The notes under the pieces: generated by a model
The model's database searches: none
Told to the model about the DNA's origin: nothing
The model's input: only the letters and a program-made list of their open reading frames with translations
Shown: positions 1 to 9,584 of the stretch, piece by piece
Layout of the letters: every line of letters begins with the position of its first letter
How positions within the stretch are numbered: position 1 is the stretch's first letter
Position numbers and translations under genes: made by a program
NCBI GenBank assembly: GCA_900095095.1
Contig: FMBT01000378.1
Coordinates: forward strand, 1-64,000
Length of the DNA stretch: 64,000 bases
Direction: 5' to 3'
Origin: Fragilariopsis cylindrus CCMP1102
Taxonomy: Eukaryota > Bacillariophyta > Bacillariophyceae > Bacillariales > Bacillariaceae

Positions 1-421
1 ATCACTGCTAGTAAGAAACTACGTAGTTCCAGTGTTGGACGAGGACAAAGTAAATGGGTGAATAAAACAAAACAAAAGGTGAATATAAAGAATGGTCGAT
101 GCCATCTGAATCAATCGACAATACTAGAAAAACGTGAAGTAGGTGTTTACAAAACAAGTACACAACCAACACTCTTCTTGCTCCACTAGCATATTTCAAT
201 CAGCACACACACACACACAGTAGATATTTCATCAGCACACATTCAACATACGCAGTAGATTAATATTTTCGAACTTAAAAATATTGATTGATTTATCTGT
301 TCGTTCTTAATAGAAAAGAAATTAAAACGGTGAATAATCTTCTTTTAGGATCTACTAGTGACAAGATTTTCCGGTCATGATTTCTTGTTTCAAATAGCAA
401 TAGTACTAGCGTATTATTCGA
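1..421. other. intergenic, no gene seen
   Basis: AT-rich spacer downstream of the minus-strand gene that ends at 422. It holds a short CA repeat near 204-219 and, about 30 bases on, a second CA-rich stretch followed by the same CAGTAGAT word. No convincing coding frame was found on either strand. Confidence 0.5.
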
Positions 422-1123
422 TTAGGCCAATGAAGAGTCTGAATAATCTTTTAAATGTTGATCAAGGCGTTCTTCACTTTTTCGTAAAGCTTCTTCGGCT
501 TCTTGTTCTAATCGATCTGCTTCATCACTTGCTTCCATGGCACGATTTAAAGATGAGGTTGCATCCAAACTATTTTTAGCGACTTCATCCACTTGCACTA
601 ATTGTTCCATCGTCACCCTTTTGGAACGATCGTCAAATATATTTTCTGCTTTTTTTGCAAGTTCGGCCGTAGCCTCTGCCTCCTCTTCTGCTTTATCACT
701 TAATTCATTTGCTGTTTTCCGTGCCTCTAATGCTTCTGCCCATGATGTTTCGGCATATTCCACGGCTTCTAATACATCTTCTTCCGATACCAAAAATATT
801 CTAGTAGACGACGACTCCCGTTGTTCTTTTAAGTTTATTACTGTATTTGTAGAAAGGTACGTTGTTGTTGCTTTCGACGTTTTCCGTCGTGTCGATGACA
901 GTACCGGCGGTGATGGCGTTGACGTTGACGATGACGAAAAGAATAGCGGGAAATTTCCATTTCTATTCACAATAACAATATCGTCCGATCTATAACAATT
1001 CTGTGAACTGCTGCCGCTAAAATCAAACGTACAGAAAGCATCCGCACCACAGTGATTATTGTTAAAAGCCAATGATAGAACCAACAGTCCCACTAGTATA
1101 AATTTTCTTGCTATTATCATCAT
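422..1123 (-). CDS. putative plastid-targeted coiled-coil protein
   Basis: This 233-residue protein has no family I recognise. Residues 1-29 form a hydrophobic signal peptide ending in ADA|F, the A|F junction used by diatom bipartite plastid presequences, followed by a Ser/Thr-rich basic stretch to about residue 95 that would serve as transit peptide. Residues about 110-225 are almost entirely Glu, Ala, Lys and Arg with heptad spacing, predicting a long helix or coiled coil. From this I infer a soluble or peripheral plastid protein of structural type. The first of two adjacent Met codons is taken as start; using the second changes nothing of substance. The gene is divergent from the gene at 1898. 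Targeting is inference; the coiled coil is visible. Confidence 0.7.
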   Translation of the reverse strand: MMIIARKFILVGLLVLSLAFNNNHCGADAFCTFDFSGSSSQNCYRSDDIVIVNRNGNFPLFFSSSSTSTPSPPVLSSTRRKTSKATTTYLSTNTVINLKEQRESSSTRIFLVSEEDVLEAVEYAETSWAEALEARKTANELSDKAEEEAEATAELAKKAENIFDDRSKRVTMEQLVQVDEVAKNSLDATSSLNRAMEASDEADRLEQEAEEALRKSEERLDQHLKDYSDSSLA

Positions 1124-1897
1124 CGTCGGCAGCGATCTTCTTCATTCAGATAGTAAATAATGTACTGTCCACTTGCAATGGATCACATTGTTTATTGGTC
1201 GTATCAAAAAATTCGTAGACATCACACACTTCGTCGTTTACTATTACACGCAAAATAAACAGTAAATGTTTTTGATTGGTGTTTGATGTTTATGTCGCAG
1301 TACTGTATTATACCGTACGTCATCGAATAAGGGAGTCACGAATCATACGGAATTCAATTCGTGAATTAATCTTTAAAATTCGAAACAATTTTTTTCCTCT
1401 TTCTTCGAACAACGTACGAATAATATATCGATCGATCGATTATTATACCAAGACAATAAATAATGATACAGTAGAATTAAAAATATCAAGATAATGTGAG
1501 AAGCAAGAAGAAGAAGATGCACACCTGGCGGCACAGAGATGGTAATTTCTTCCTATTCATGTGTATAGTATGGGCGTGTTGGCCTAGCTTCGAACAGAAA
1601 AAGAAACAGAAACAGAAACGGATCATTCATCATGACACAGAATAGAAACGGAGCATTCATCATTATGTACAGTACGGTTCGGTACAAGTAGAGAAACAGA
1701 AAGAAATAGGAAACGGATAATCAAATGAGCGATCGACAAACACAGAAGAAGAGCTATAGAGCTAAGGAGAGATACTGGGTGCCACAATCAAAAACCCTTG
1801 TCTATCATCATCATCGAATTTGTTTCACAATATATCAAATCACCACTTAGAATTTATACCTTGCTACAAAACTAACTATATCAAAAATCAATACAAA
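1124..1897. promoter_or_regulatory. divergent promoter region
   Basis: This spacer separates two divergently transcribed genes and must carry both promoters. It contains AGAAAC-rich tandem words and an imperfect direct repeat (the GAAACGG-CATTCATCAT word near 1615 and 1646), plus several copies of TACTGTA or its complement. No coding frame is convincing. Confidence 0.4.
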
Positions 1898-2401
1898 ATG
1901 GCAATACCAAACATCTTCAAGAGGCGACAACGCCGCCAAATTTTGAAAACATCCGTCAACGACTTCTTGACACAACCAGCTAACAGAGACAACAGCGAAG
2001 TTCCTCCATCTATTCAATTATCACAAAGCGAAGATGAAAGTTCAGCTAGATTAAACAGCAGCGACGAAGACGCGCCACCCACAAGTTCAACTAAATCAAA
2101 CAGTGACGACGACAAGGCACTCACTCCGCTGAAGAAAAAAGGGCTTACGGATAGGTTTGCGCGTGATTGTCGTCAAGGGTTTAAAGAACTAGGTAAAGAA
2201 CTAGGTGACAAAGGCGGCAAGAACATCAAAGAAGGGATGCTGATTGCCAGTGAAAAAGTCAAAGAAGGGGTGAAGGAAGCTGGTGAAAAGGCCGGCGATA
2301 GAGTCAAAGAAGGATTGATTACTGTCTCAGACAAATTTTTTGCACTTATCTTGATCATCAACTTTACGTGGTTGGGTTTTTTTATTTGGCTTAATCATTA
2401 A
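1898..2401 (+). CDS. small tail-anchored charged protein, unknown family
   Basis: The reading frame is open from 1820, but the ATG at 1898 (MAIPNIFKRR) gives the more natural 167-residue protein. It has a basic N-terminus, an acidic Ser/Asp-rich middle (about 35-80), then a helical stretch built of KEL-GKEL, VKEGVKEA and VKEGL words at roughly 11-residue spacing, as in amphipathic lipid-binding helices. The last 22 residues are one hydrophobic segment with only a few residues after it, so the protein is probably tail-anchored in a membrane. I do not recognise the family. The 11-residue periodicity would also fit an apolipoprotein or perilipin-like helix. Confidence 0.65.
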   Translation: MAIPNIFKRRQRRQILKTSVNDFLTQPANRDNSEVPPSIQLSQSEDESSARLNSSDEDAPPTSSTKSNSDDDKALTPLKKKGLTDRFARDCRQGFKELGKELGDKGGKNIKEGMLIASEKVKEGVKEAGEKAGDRVKEGLITVSDKFFALILIINFTWLGFFIWLNH

Positions 2402-2719
2402 AAAAATCGAATTTATCTCACAAAATAAATCGATTATAATTCAAAATCAAATCAAAATGAAATAATGAAAGTAATAATAATAATAATAGTAGTAGTAGCA
2501 ACACCGCATCACGTCATCATGTAAAAGTAACAACAACAATATAAATCAAAACAATATTAACCCAAACACGATTTTCACTAAGGTTAGTACAGATTATACT
2601 TATCTAACTATTTATCTACATAGCGATTTTTCGGAGAATAGTAATGAATGAAAAGAAAAGTGTAACTAGAATGTACTTGAACAAAAAAAAATTAGATCCA
2701 TTTAGAACAAAAAGTTGTT
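2402..2719. other. convergent intergenic spacer
   Basis: AT-rich spacer between two convergent genes, with short AAT and AGT triplet runs near 2470-2500. It would hold both 3' untranslated regions; no gene is seen. Confidence 0.4.
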
Positions 2720-4474
2720 TTAGAATGTAAGAGGTTTCTCTCCCAGTTCCTTATCGTGGTCTTTCTTAGCTTTAGATATTTCTTCGTTCTTGTGATGTTG
2801 ATCGTATTCTTTCAAAAACAATGTAAGTATACCGAGACAAATACCTAAAGCTGATATAACACAATATACGAAGACTGATCCGAATGGAGGAGTAATACGA
2901 CTAACACTATTTGAAAATAGCAACCCACCAAAAAGTGGGCCACAGCTTTTCGCGAGTGATCCACCAAGCATTGATAGACCATTCATCGTTCCTCGATGAT
3001 GAGCAGGAACAGTTCCATTGGTTGTCATCGTAATAACGGAAAATACCACAGATGAAAATGCTCGGATCATAGCATAAACGAAACTCAGATATATAATCGT
3101 CAATAAATTCAATGTCCCCTCTAGTACATATCTGTTCGTTATTAATGATACGGGAATCAAACAAGCCAGTGGGATACTCAAAAAGGTACCGGTTCGTAAG
3201 GCACTGTATAGACCAAATCGATCAACGAGTCTTGTTAAAATAAAATATTGAACAATAATATAAAAGAGCCCAGTCCCAGACATAATATTTCCGATAACTT
3301 TTTCTGTTATACCCAAACCAGATGTTTTTGATATACAATAAAGTGGGAATATTTCATCAACGGTGATAATTAAAAATGAATAGATCCAATATACCAAAAG
3401 ATGTTGGCGTGTTTCATACCGTGCAAGTAGCGATAAAATAGTAGCCGGTTTTTCTTCTTCTTCGTCGTCGTCGTCTATCATCACTCCATCCTCCACTTCA
3501 GATGGCGACAACACGATACCTGAATCCTCCAAGATTTCACCTTCAGAATTATGTAAATGTTTAAATAAACCCCAAGACGAAACATTTCGGATGATGGCAT
3601 TATTGGTTTTGATGCAGCAACATGGTAGAATATCATTGAAGCAAAATTGTTGTCGTTTTTCTTCTGGTAAGGTTTCTTCTACATAATTATCTACCAAGAA
3701 ATAACCTAGTATACATAAGATAGAACCAAGGACGTTGGGAAGTAAGAACGGGTATATCTCAAGGATATGTTCCAATGCGTACCCAAATTCAACATTCGGA
3801 TATTGCTTAATAGGATCAGATAAATAACCAGAAATTGCTGGATTGATAAGAAACCCATATCCCCACATCCCCATAACAATTGCCATCATTTGGGTTTCTT
3901 TATTTTTATCGCCACGAGCATATTCGGACACCATCGTTTTTATAGGTCCAATCAGTCCATTACTCAACCCGAGTAAACATCGTAACAGCAAAGCTGTACA
4001 AAATGTTGGTGCTAAACCAAAGAAAATGGAAAATATTGCGGATAGGAAGAGTGATGTTTTAATCACAAATACACGACCGTACCGATCGGCAGCTTTCCCC
4101 CATTCAAAGCTACTAAATGTTCGTCCAATCATAAAGGACGATGCAATCAATCCAGCATAACTTCCTGCAGTTTCTTCATTCAAATTTGGTATTAAATGCA
4201 TTGCTAAAAAACCTGAATATGGAAAGACAGACACTAACAGATACGACTGAATAAGTAAACAAAAAGAAAGAACGACCGTTGTGGATCGTAAGCTTTTTCG
4301 TTTCTTATTCTCATCACCTGTATCATCTTCTTTGTCATTGTTGATGCTGCTGCTTCCTTTCGTCGTCGGCGTCGAGCTAATTTTGTTGTTGTTGTTCGAA
4401 GACGCCAATAGCAGTGATTTTTCTGATATTGGCACATCGAATTGGTTATTATTTCTTGATATGGTCGATGTCAT
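2720..4474 (-). CDS. MFS transporter, ZIF-like / drug:H+ antiporter type
   Basis: This 584-residue multi-pass protein has the major facilitator signature. Residues 126-139 carry motif A (GKAADRYGR, pattern GxxxDRxGR) between the second and third membrane helices, followed by RCLLGLSNGLIGP, which resembles motif C of the plant ZIF/ZIFL and bacterial TetA-like branch. About 60 charged or Ser/Asn-rich residues precede the first helix. A long central loop around residues 290-345 ends in an acidic Asp/Glu run and separates the two six-helix halves. The ORF is uninterrupted and of normal family length. ZIFL proteins move organic anions, zinc chelators or drugs in exchange for protons; the substrate here cannot be read from sequence. 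It probably sits in the vacuolar or plasma membrane. Confidence 0.88.
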   Translation of the reverse strand: MTSTISRNNNQFDVPISEKSLLLASSNNNNKISSTPTTKGSSSINNDKEDDTGDENKKRKSLRSTTVVLSFCLLIQSYLLVSVFPYSGFLAMHLIPNLNEETAGSYAGLIASSFMIGRTFSSFEWGKAADRYGRVFVIKTSLFLSAIFSIFFGLAPTFCTALLLRCLLGLSNGLIGPIKTMVSEYARGDKNKETQMMAIVMGMWGYGFLINPAISGYLSDPIKQYPNVEFGYALEHILEIYPFLLPNVLGSILCILGYFLVDNYVEETLPEEKRQQFCFNDILPCCCIKTNNAIIRNVSSWGLFKHLHNSEGEILEDSGIVLSPSEVEDGVMIDDDDEEEEKPATILSLLARYETRQHLLVYWIYSFLIITVDEIFPLYCISKTSGLGITEKVIGNIMSGTGLFYIIVQYFILTRLVDRFGLYSALRTGTFLSIPLACLIPVSLITNRYVLEGTLNLLTIIYLSFVYAMIRAFSSVVFSVITMTTNGTVPAHHRGTMNGLSMLGGSLAKSCGPLFGGLLFSNSVSRITPPFGSVFVYCVISALGICLGILTLFLKEYDQHHKNEEISKAKKDHDKELGEKPLTF

Positions 4475-4949
4475 TGTAGATCAAGTAAAGAGTGATCGAC
4501 ATAAAGCCGAGCAATGGTGAGGTAAGTGAGTAAGCTTAAGTGTAGAAGTATTAACAGCAATTGAATTTAAAGTCCTTGTTATTGTTTACTGCGATGAGAT
4601 GATGACGAGTGATGACGTGGGTATGAATTTTAATTTTTTCTTAATCACAGCAAGTTTACCTTAAAACGCGAACCGAACGTGCGATCGTGCATCAATAATA
4701 CTCAATACTGGTATAGTGAAATGTGACTCACGCACTCATATAAAGAATCTGTGAAAAATGGATATACATATTCAATACTGTATCAAAGCATGCAATCAAG
4801 CAATGTACAACTAAACTTAAACTTATCCAATATTAATAATACATTACATGTATCGATCACCACTTCGTTCATATAACTTTACTATTAGTTAAACATAGAG
4901 AGAGAGAGAGAGAGGTAAAAGTGAAACAACATACCATCTCAGAAGTAAA
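4475..4949. promoter_or_regulatory. divergent promoter region with GA repeat
   Basis: This spacer lies between the divergent transporter and LRR genes. A perfect GA dinucleotide run lies at about 4897-4912, roughly 35 bases before the LRR start codon, so it is probably in the 5' untranslated leader. The lipase gene start at 14227 has a similar GA run. Confidence 0.45.
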
Positions 4950-6695
4950 ATGAAACGAAACGAAACAATACTGCTACGGAGAGGCTCATGGGATAGGATA
5001 AACTCCAATGAACGAGAAGTTGTTATTTTTCTTTTGAGAATTGCTGGTCATGGTAGTGTACTTGACAGGAATATTAATCTGATATTGTCATCGAAAGTGA
5101 AAGTTGATGTTGGAGGTCATGTTGTAGAATTGATACTTGGGAAGAAAGAACAATCTCCTCGAGAACGACAACGACGACGAAACGAAGATAATAATAACAA
5201 CAACAACAACAACGACGATGACTTTAGTTCGTATTGGGACCTATCAGCATCTATAGAAAAATTCCAGAAATTACAAAAGCTCATATTGTGTCATTGTCGG
5301 TCTCTTCCATTGTCGTTATGTAATTTTCCAAATTTACAATGTCTTGAACTACATCTTTGTCATGGGAGTTTGATGGTACCACAACATCCACATGATGCTT
5401 CTCAATCTTTATCTAATCTCGTAACGATGGAAATCCATGGTGGAATATGGACCGCTCACTCCATGGGAGATTGGATGAAATGGATGACGACGACGGCGAT
5501 AATAGCAACAACTACTATCATTTCTGATTGTGATAGTGATAGCAATCAAGAATGTTCCAAGAAGAAGAAGAAGAACAAGAAGAAGAAGAACCGGCAAGTA
5601 CCACAACTACAGGAAATTCGATTTTCATTTTTGAACAATGATGTTTTGGATGTCATTCTCGATTTTCTTTCTCCTCCAAAAAAGAATGGTAGAAGTGAGG
5701 ATGGTAACGACACAACAAAAACACCAACGGTTCCTCATCACTCTCTTCTACCACCACATAATAATACTAGTAGTACTTTAAAAAGATTTGTATGGAAACA
5801 CTCCGGAATGACTAAACGAGGGCTTGAACGACTTTTAATATTGGTCGTACTATATTATCCCAACTTATACAGTATTGATGTGTCGGGAAATCAAATTCGT
5901 ACTCTTCAATTTTTGCTGGAGGATCTCGACGATGACGACAAGTCCAACGAAAAACAAAATCCTATTCGAACTAGAGATGACAGAGATGAACAACCAATAG
6001 AAGAAAAGCTGCAGGATGAACATGCAGTAGAAGACAAATTACCGATTGTATCATCAAAAACAATAACTGGTATCAACAACAACAACAGTATCACCAGTCA
6101 TCATCATCATCCTCATACTACTGTTCATCACTACCATTCTCTTCGTATCTTAAATTTACAACATAATCCAATTTTGAAATATCGGACGAATCATCCTCGT
6201 GAAAAAGAAGCATTTGAATTATTGTTACTACGATACTTTCCTCTATTGGGATCATTAACACCCAGTTGGGAAGATTGGGATCCACCGATCGAATACTTAC
6301 TACGTCTCAATCGTGGTGGTCGTGTTCTCGTGGAACAACATCGACCGTTAATTTTTTTCAACAACAATAACAAATCAAGAAGATCGACTGCTACTACAAC
6401 AACTAATACTACACATAGTAACATAACGAGTGCAACTGATAGTTGTACTGTTCATAACTTTACAACCACATCCACTCATTCATTGGAAAAAGAAGAAGAA
6501 AAAGAGATTAAAACAACAGAGGGATTAAAGAAAACTAATAATAGTATACCACCTTCACTTTGGCCGCTCGTTATAGAAAGAGCATACTCCACTTCGTCTA
6601 AGGGTTTTTTACCTAATCGGAAAGATGCCACTGCTATTTACTATTTAATACGTCATGGAAAGGCTCTTTCTGAAATTTATGCAGGAACTACCTAG
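4950..6695 (+). CDS. leucine-rich repeat protein
   Basis: This 581-residue protein has scattered leucine-rich repeats. Residues about 95-160 contain FQKLQKLILCHCRSLP and FPNLQCLELHLC, about 290-330 YYPNLYSIDVSGNQI, and about 400-415 YHSLRILNLQHNPIL. A conserved-looking tail, SLWPLVIERAYS then a helix ending AIYYLIRHGKAL, resembles the W-P-x-V-x-x-R-A tail of many diatom LRR proteins. Low-complexity insertions (Asn, Lys and His runs) separate the repeats, a common diatom habit. No signal peptide, membrane segment or kinase is present, so an intracellular protein-interaction role is likely. The start is the first ATG after the GA-rich leader. Confidence 0.75.
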   Translation: MKRNETILLRRGSWDRINSNEREVVIFLLRIAGHGSVLDRNINLILSSKVKVDVGGHVVELILGKKEQSPRERQRRRNEDNNNNNNNNDDDFSSYWDLSASIEKFQKLQKLILCHCRSLPLSLCNFPNLQCLELHLCHGSLMVPQHPHDASQSLSNLVTMEIHGGIWTAHSMGDWMKWMTTTAIIATTTIISDCDSDSNQECSKKKKKNKKKKNRQVPQLQEIRFSFLNNDVLDVILDFLSPPKKNGRSEDGNDTTKTPTVPHHSLLPPHNNTSSTLKRFVWKHSGMTKRGLERLLILVVLYYPNLYSIDVSGNQIRTLQFLLEDLDDDDKSNEKQNPIRTRDDRDEQPIEEKLQDEHAVEDKLPIVSSKTITGINNNNSITSHHHHPHTTVHHYHSLRILNLQHNPILKYRTNHPREKEAFELLLLRYFPLLGSLTPSWEDWDPPIEYLLRLNRGGRVLVEQHRPLIFFNNNNKSRRSTATTTTNTTHSNITSATDSCTVHNFTTTSTHSLEKEEEKEIKTTEGLKKTNNSIPPSLWPLVIERAYSTSSKGFLPNRKDATAIYYLIRHGKALSEIYAGTT

Positions 6696-6834
6696 ATGAC
6701 TACTTATATTCAAGTCTTACCTTTATAATAATTTGGGAATTCTTTTTCCTCATCTGATATCTAATCTGATCATTATAATTTCATTTTATCCCGTGGGAGA
6801 ATAATCTCCTTTAGCGTTATTATAATTTTAGTAT

Positions 6835-7386
6835 TCACTCTGTCCTTTCTCGAACATAAATTAAATGATAACCAAAACTTGTTTTGATGGGACCGATCGT
6901 GGTATTTATTGGATCAGTAAAAACAACCGCATCGAATTCTTTTACCATCGAACCAGGACCAAATTCACCTAAATCTCCACCCTTTGATGCCGACGGACAT
7001 TGACTGTACTGTGCTGCAGCCTTGGCAAATTTTACAGGAGAATCATCAATCTCCGCCTTGATCTCTTCAAGTTTGTCAGCTGCTTCCTCCCCACCCTTAA
7101 TGAGAATATGTGAAGCGCTTGCCTTGGTAGTAAAACTTTTGAAGAAACCCTGGATGTCATCCATAAAGCCAGAGCATACAAGTATTGACCGATCACATCT
7201 TGTACGTGTATTTGTAGTAGTAGTAGTAGTAGTAGTAGTCGTAGTAATAGAAGGGACGTGATAATGATTGTTGGCATCAGAAATAGGACGATATTGAAAA
7301 GTATGTTGAGCGGATTGAAAGGCGTTCACATTTGATAGTCCGACTATCAGCAGTAACGTAAGATGAAAGAGAGCGATCACAGTCAT
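6835..7386 (-). CDS. parvulin-type peptidyl-prolyl isomerase, probably plastid
   Basis: The C-terminal 95 residues are a complete parvulin (PpiC/rotamase) domain: SHILIK opening, FAKAAAQYSQCPSASKGGDLGEFGPG core, FGYHLIYV close. It catalyses cis-trans isomerisation of peptidyl-proline bonds in folding or signalling. The frame is open from 7494, but the Met at 7386 starts a clean signal peptide (MTVIALFHLTLLLIVGL) ending VNA|F at residues 22-23, the diatom plastid-presequence junction. A Thr run and basic residues follow as transit peptide. The predicted protein is 183 residues, with the usual domain length. It is divergent from the BAR-like gene at 7924. The domain call is firm; plastid location is inferred from the A|F junction. 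Confidence 0.88.
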   Translation of the reverse strand: MTVIALFHLTLLLIVGLSNVNAFQSAQHTFQYRPISDANNHYHVPSITTTTTTTTTTTNTRTRCDRSILVCSGFMDDIQGFFKSFTTKASASHILIKGGEEAADKLEEIKAEIDDSPVKFAKAAAQYSQCPSASKGGDLGEFGPGSMVKEFDAVVFTDPINTTIGPIKTSFGYHLIYVRERTE

Positions 7387-7923
7387 AATAATGATGATCA
7401 ATGTGTGGAATGAAAGGGCGATATGAGTTGTGTGCGTTTGTCTATTAATAATTAAGACACAGTTGTGAGTACAGTATTGAAGGAATGAATTCAAATAACA
7501 ATCAATGCGTAAGATCGATCAGCAATAAGAAATAAGAAATAAGAAGATGGAGAAAAAAGATGTTTTTGATGGAGGCTTCAATGTCGATCCACGTTTGAAC
7601 GAAAAATTCGAAATGCCTACTCAATCAAGTCAGTCTTCGAGTCTTGCCTTGACATCAGTCATTTTCAAGAATTTAATGAGTGACCCGCCACACTACAATT
7701 TCTGTTCCCGCCGACAGATCTTTTTATTCGATTCGACGATACACATAATAATATTTTGAATGGAATTTGACATTTGACACTGTCTCTCCACATTGTCGTC
7801 ATATATCGTACCATATATGCAAAGCAAGTAGAAGGTTATTGATTAGATACGACGATGATTGATTGAACACCAAGAAGAACGAAAATTTATCCTTCAAAAC
7901 AGGCCACCTAGCTCAGAATAACA
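7387..7923. promoter_or_regulatory. divergent promoter region
   Basis: Spacer between the divergent isomerase and BAR-like genes. An ORF of 70 codons at 7547-7759 has no recognisable content and is treated as chance. No other signal is clear. Confidence 0.35.
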
Positions 7924-8910
7924 ATGCCGTCTCTGCGATCATCAACTTGTTCGAGAGATTCCACTTCATCGTCGTCAGCAAATAAGAAGAGCAGTGTCTT
8001 CAAGAAAAATGCAACTACGGCGAAAAATGGTGAAGGGACGACCGCAGTAGTTGTTACTGCACAAGTTCGAATTTCAGAACGATTGAATCGAGCGGTCGAG
8101 GCTGTCTCTCAAACTAAGAACAGGAGTCCGGAACTCGTTCCTTTAACAGCTGATTGGGAAATAACCAAGAAGAAATTGCGATTAGTAGTATCATTAGCAA
8201 AAGACTACGCCGACACGACAAGAAAAATGAATACCTCCAGAAATAAATTTGTGATGCATTTAGGACTACTGTCTGAGAAATCGCCACTCTTTGACGATGT
8301 CGGAAAACCTTTGAATGGAGAATCGACACAAATACTTCAAACAATCCGCGAAGATCCGACCACGAACAGCACGGTAGTGGCACAAGTTAAAAAATCAAAT
8401 ACCATTCGAAGTGTGAAGGCTCTGGAACAGCTCGCCGCAACTCAAGGGATCGTCAATGAACGAGAATATAATGATCGAGTTGTCGACTATGCTATTGAAT
8501 GGGAAAAGACTGTTCTAGAACAAGTGGAAAGTGAATTGAAGAAGGTAAGAAAATTACAAGGTGATCGTTCCTACTACGAAAAGAAAGTCGACACTCTACG
8601 GCAAAAAGCAAATAATTTAGAAGAAAAGGGTAAAACTATCCCACCGTCACAAGAAGAAAGACTGGAACGGAATGAAACGAAACTCAAAGAAGCATTTGTA
8701 GTACATGAAAAAGAGGCTGGACGTCTGTGCGTCTTGATTGAAGAGGTCACGTCGAATGGGTGGAAAGATCTGTATCATTTAGTAAAGAATTATTGCAAAT
8801 GGGAATCCAATCGAGTTAGTAGAGAGACTGATATATACTCAGAACTTTCGACTACGATAGACTCCATGAAAAGTACATACAAAATAAATTCAAAGAAAAA
8901 AGATCTGTAA
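7924..8910 (+). CDS. BAR-domain-like coiled-coil protein
   Basis: This 328-residue, highly helical protein has a Ser-rich N-terminal tail of about 45 residues. Residues about 55-310 look like a BAR domain: long helices with FVMHLGLL, VVDYAIEWEKTVLEQVESELKKVRKLQGDRSYYEKKVDTLRQ split by polar loops, and a terminal helix. BAR proteins form curved dimers that bind and bend membranes in endocytosis and trafficking. The frame stops at 8910. A GTAAGC at 8907 and a TATAG at 8958-8962 would allow a 56-bp intron and a slightly longer end at 9002 (adding KEKKNHFDIHTR). I cannot choose between the two ends. The BAR call rests on helix pattern and spacing only. Confidence 0.65.
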   Translation: MPSLRSSTCSRDSTSSSSANKKSSVFKKNATTAKNGEGTTAVVVTAQVRISERLNRAVEAVSQTKNRSPELVPLTADWEITKKKLRLVVSLAKDYADTTRKMNTSRNKFVMHLGLLSEKSPLFDDVGKPLNGESTQILQTIREDPTTNSTVVAQVKKSNTIRSVKALEQLAATQGIVNEREYNDRVVDYAIEWEKTVLEQVESELKKVRKLQGDRSYYEKKVDTLRQKANNLEEKGKTIPPSQEERLERNETKLKEAFVVHEKEAGRLCVLIEEVTSNGWKDLYHLVKNYCKWESNRVSRETDIYSELSTTIDSMKSTYKINSKKKDL

Positions 8911-9002
8911 GCATATCAATTTGTTTTTAAAGTGTTATCGTAAACGTTTTCTTTGATTATAGGAAGGAAAAAAAGAATCATTTTGACATACATACGCGAT
9001 AA

Positions 9003-9584
9003 AGAGATTCAGTTTTTTCGTTCCAACTGTGGACAAATATTTCTGGAACAGGGAGATGTCACTTTAGCAAGGGAACGAATTATAGCCTGCTGAACGAGAA
9101 TTTATGTTTTGATGTTTAGTCGTCGTCGTATCTGTAGTCATTGGCACTTTCTTCAAATTATTTTTGATTTAATGGAGTGCATTAAACTACGTATACTAGT
9201 ACCTCACAAAGAAAAACACTGACGACATTGCCTGCCAACCATACAAACCCAGCTACCTGATACTTTAGTGGAGCAAGCCAAAACTACATGGTCCTACAAT
9301 GTACTGTTCTGTATATCAGAGTTCGAAAGTATATTGATTATGTTCCCCCTTATATATGTCAACAATGCTTGACCCTCCCCCCAATTAAGATCTGTGACTC
9401 ACGAACATTATGACGACGTCAACATAATGTTAATTTCTCACCATCACACAGCATCAGTAACTTACAGTAACTAATATTCAAACATAAAGAGATGCAATGA
9501 TCGAGGAATGAGACAAAAGTAACATCGTACCTGTAAAAAGAGAGTTAAATTCGAAATTTCATCAAGAAATAACAACACAATAAT
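9003..9584. promoter_or_regulatory. intergenic spacer
   Basis: Spacer between two plus-strand genes. A 40-codon open stretch near 8985-9093 ending in a stop has no ATG and no recognised content. The 3' half is presumably the promoter of the FAD oxidoreductase gene. Confidence 0.35.

Noticed and set aside
7547-7759. 70-codon ORF between two divergent genes
   Set aside because: No recognisable content, and it lies in the expected promoter spacer.
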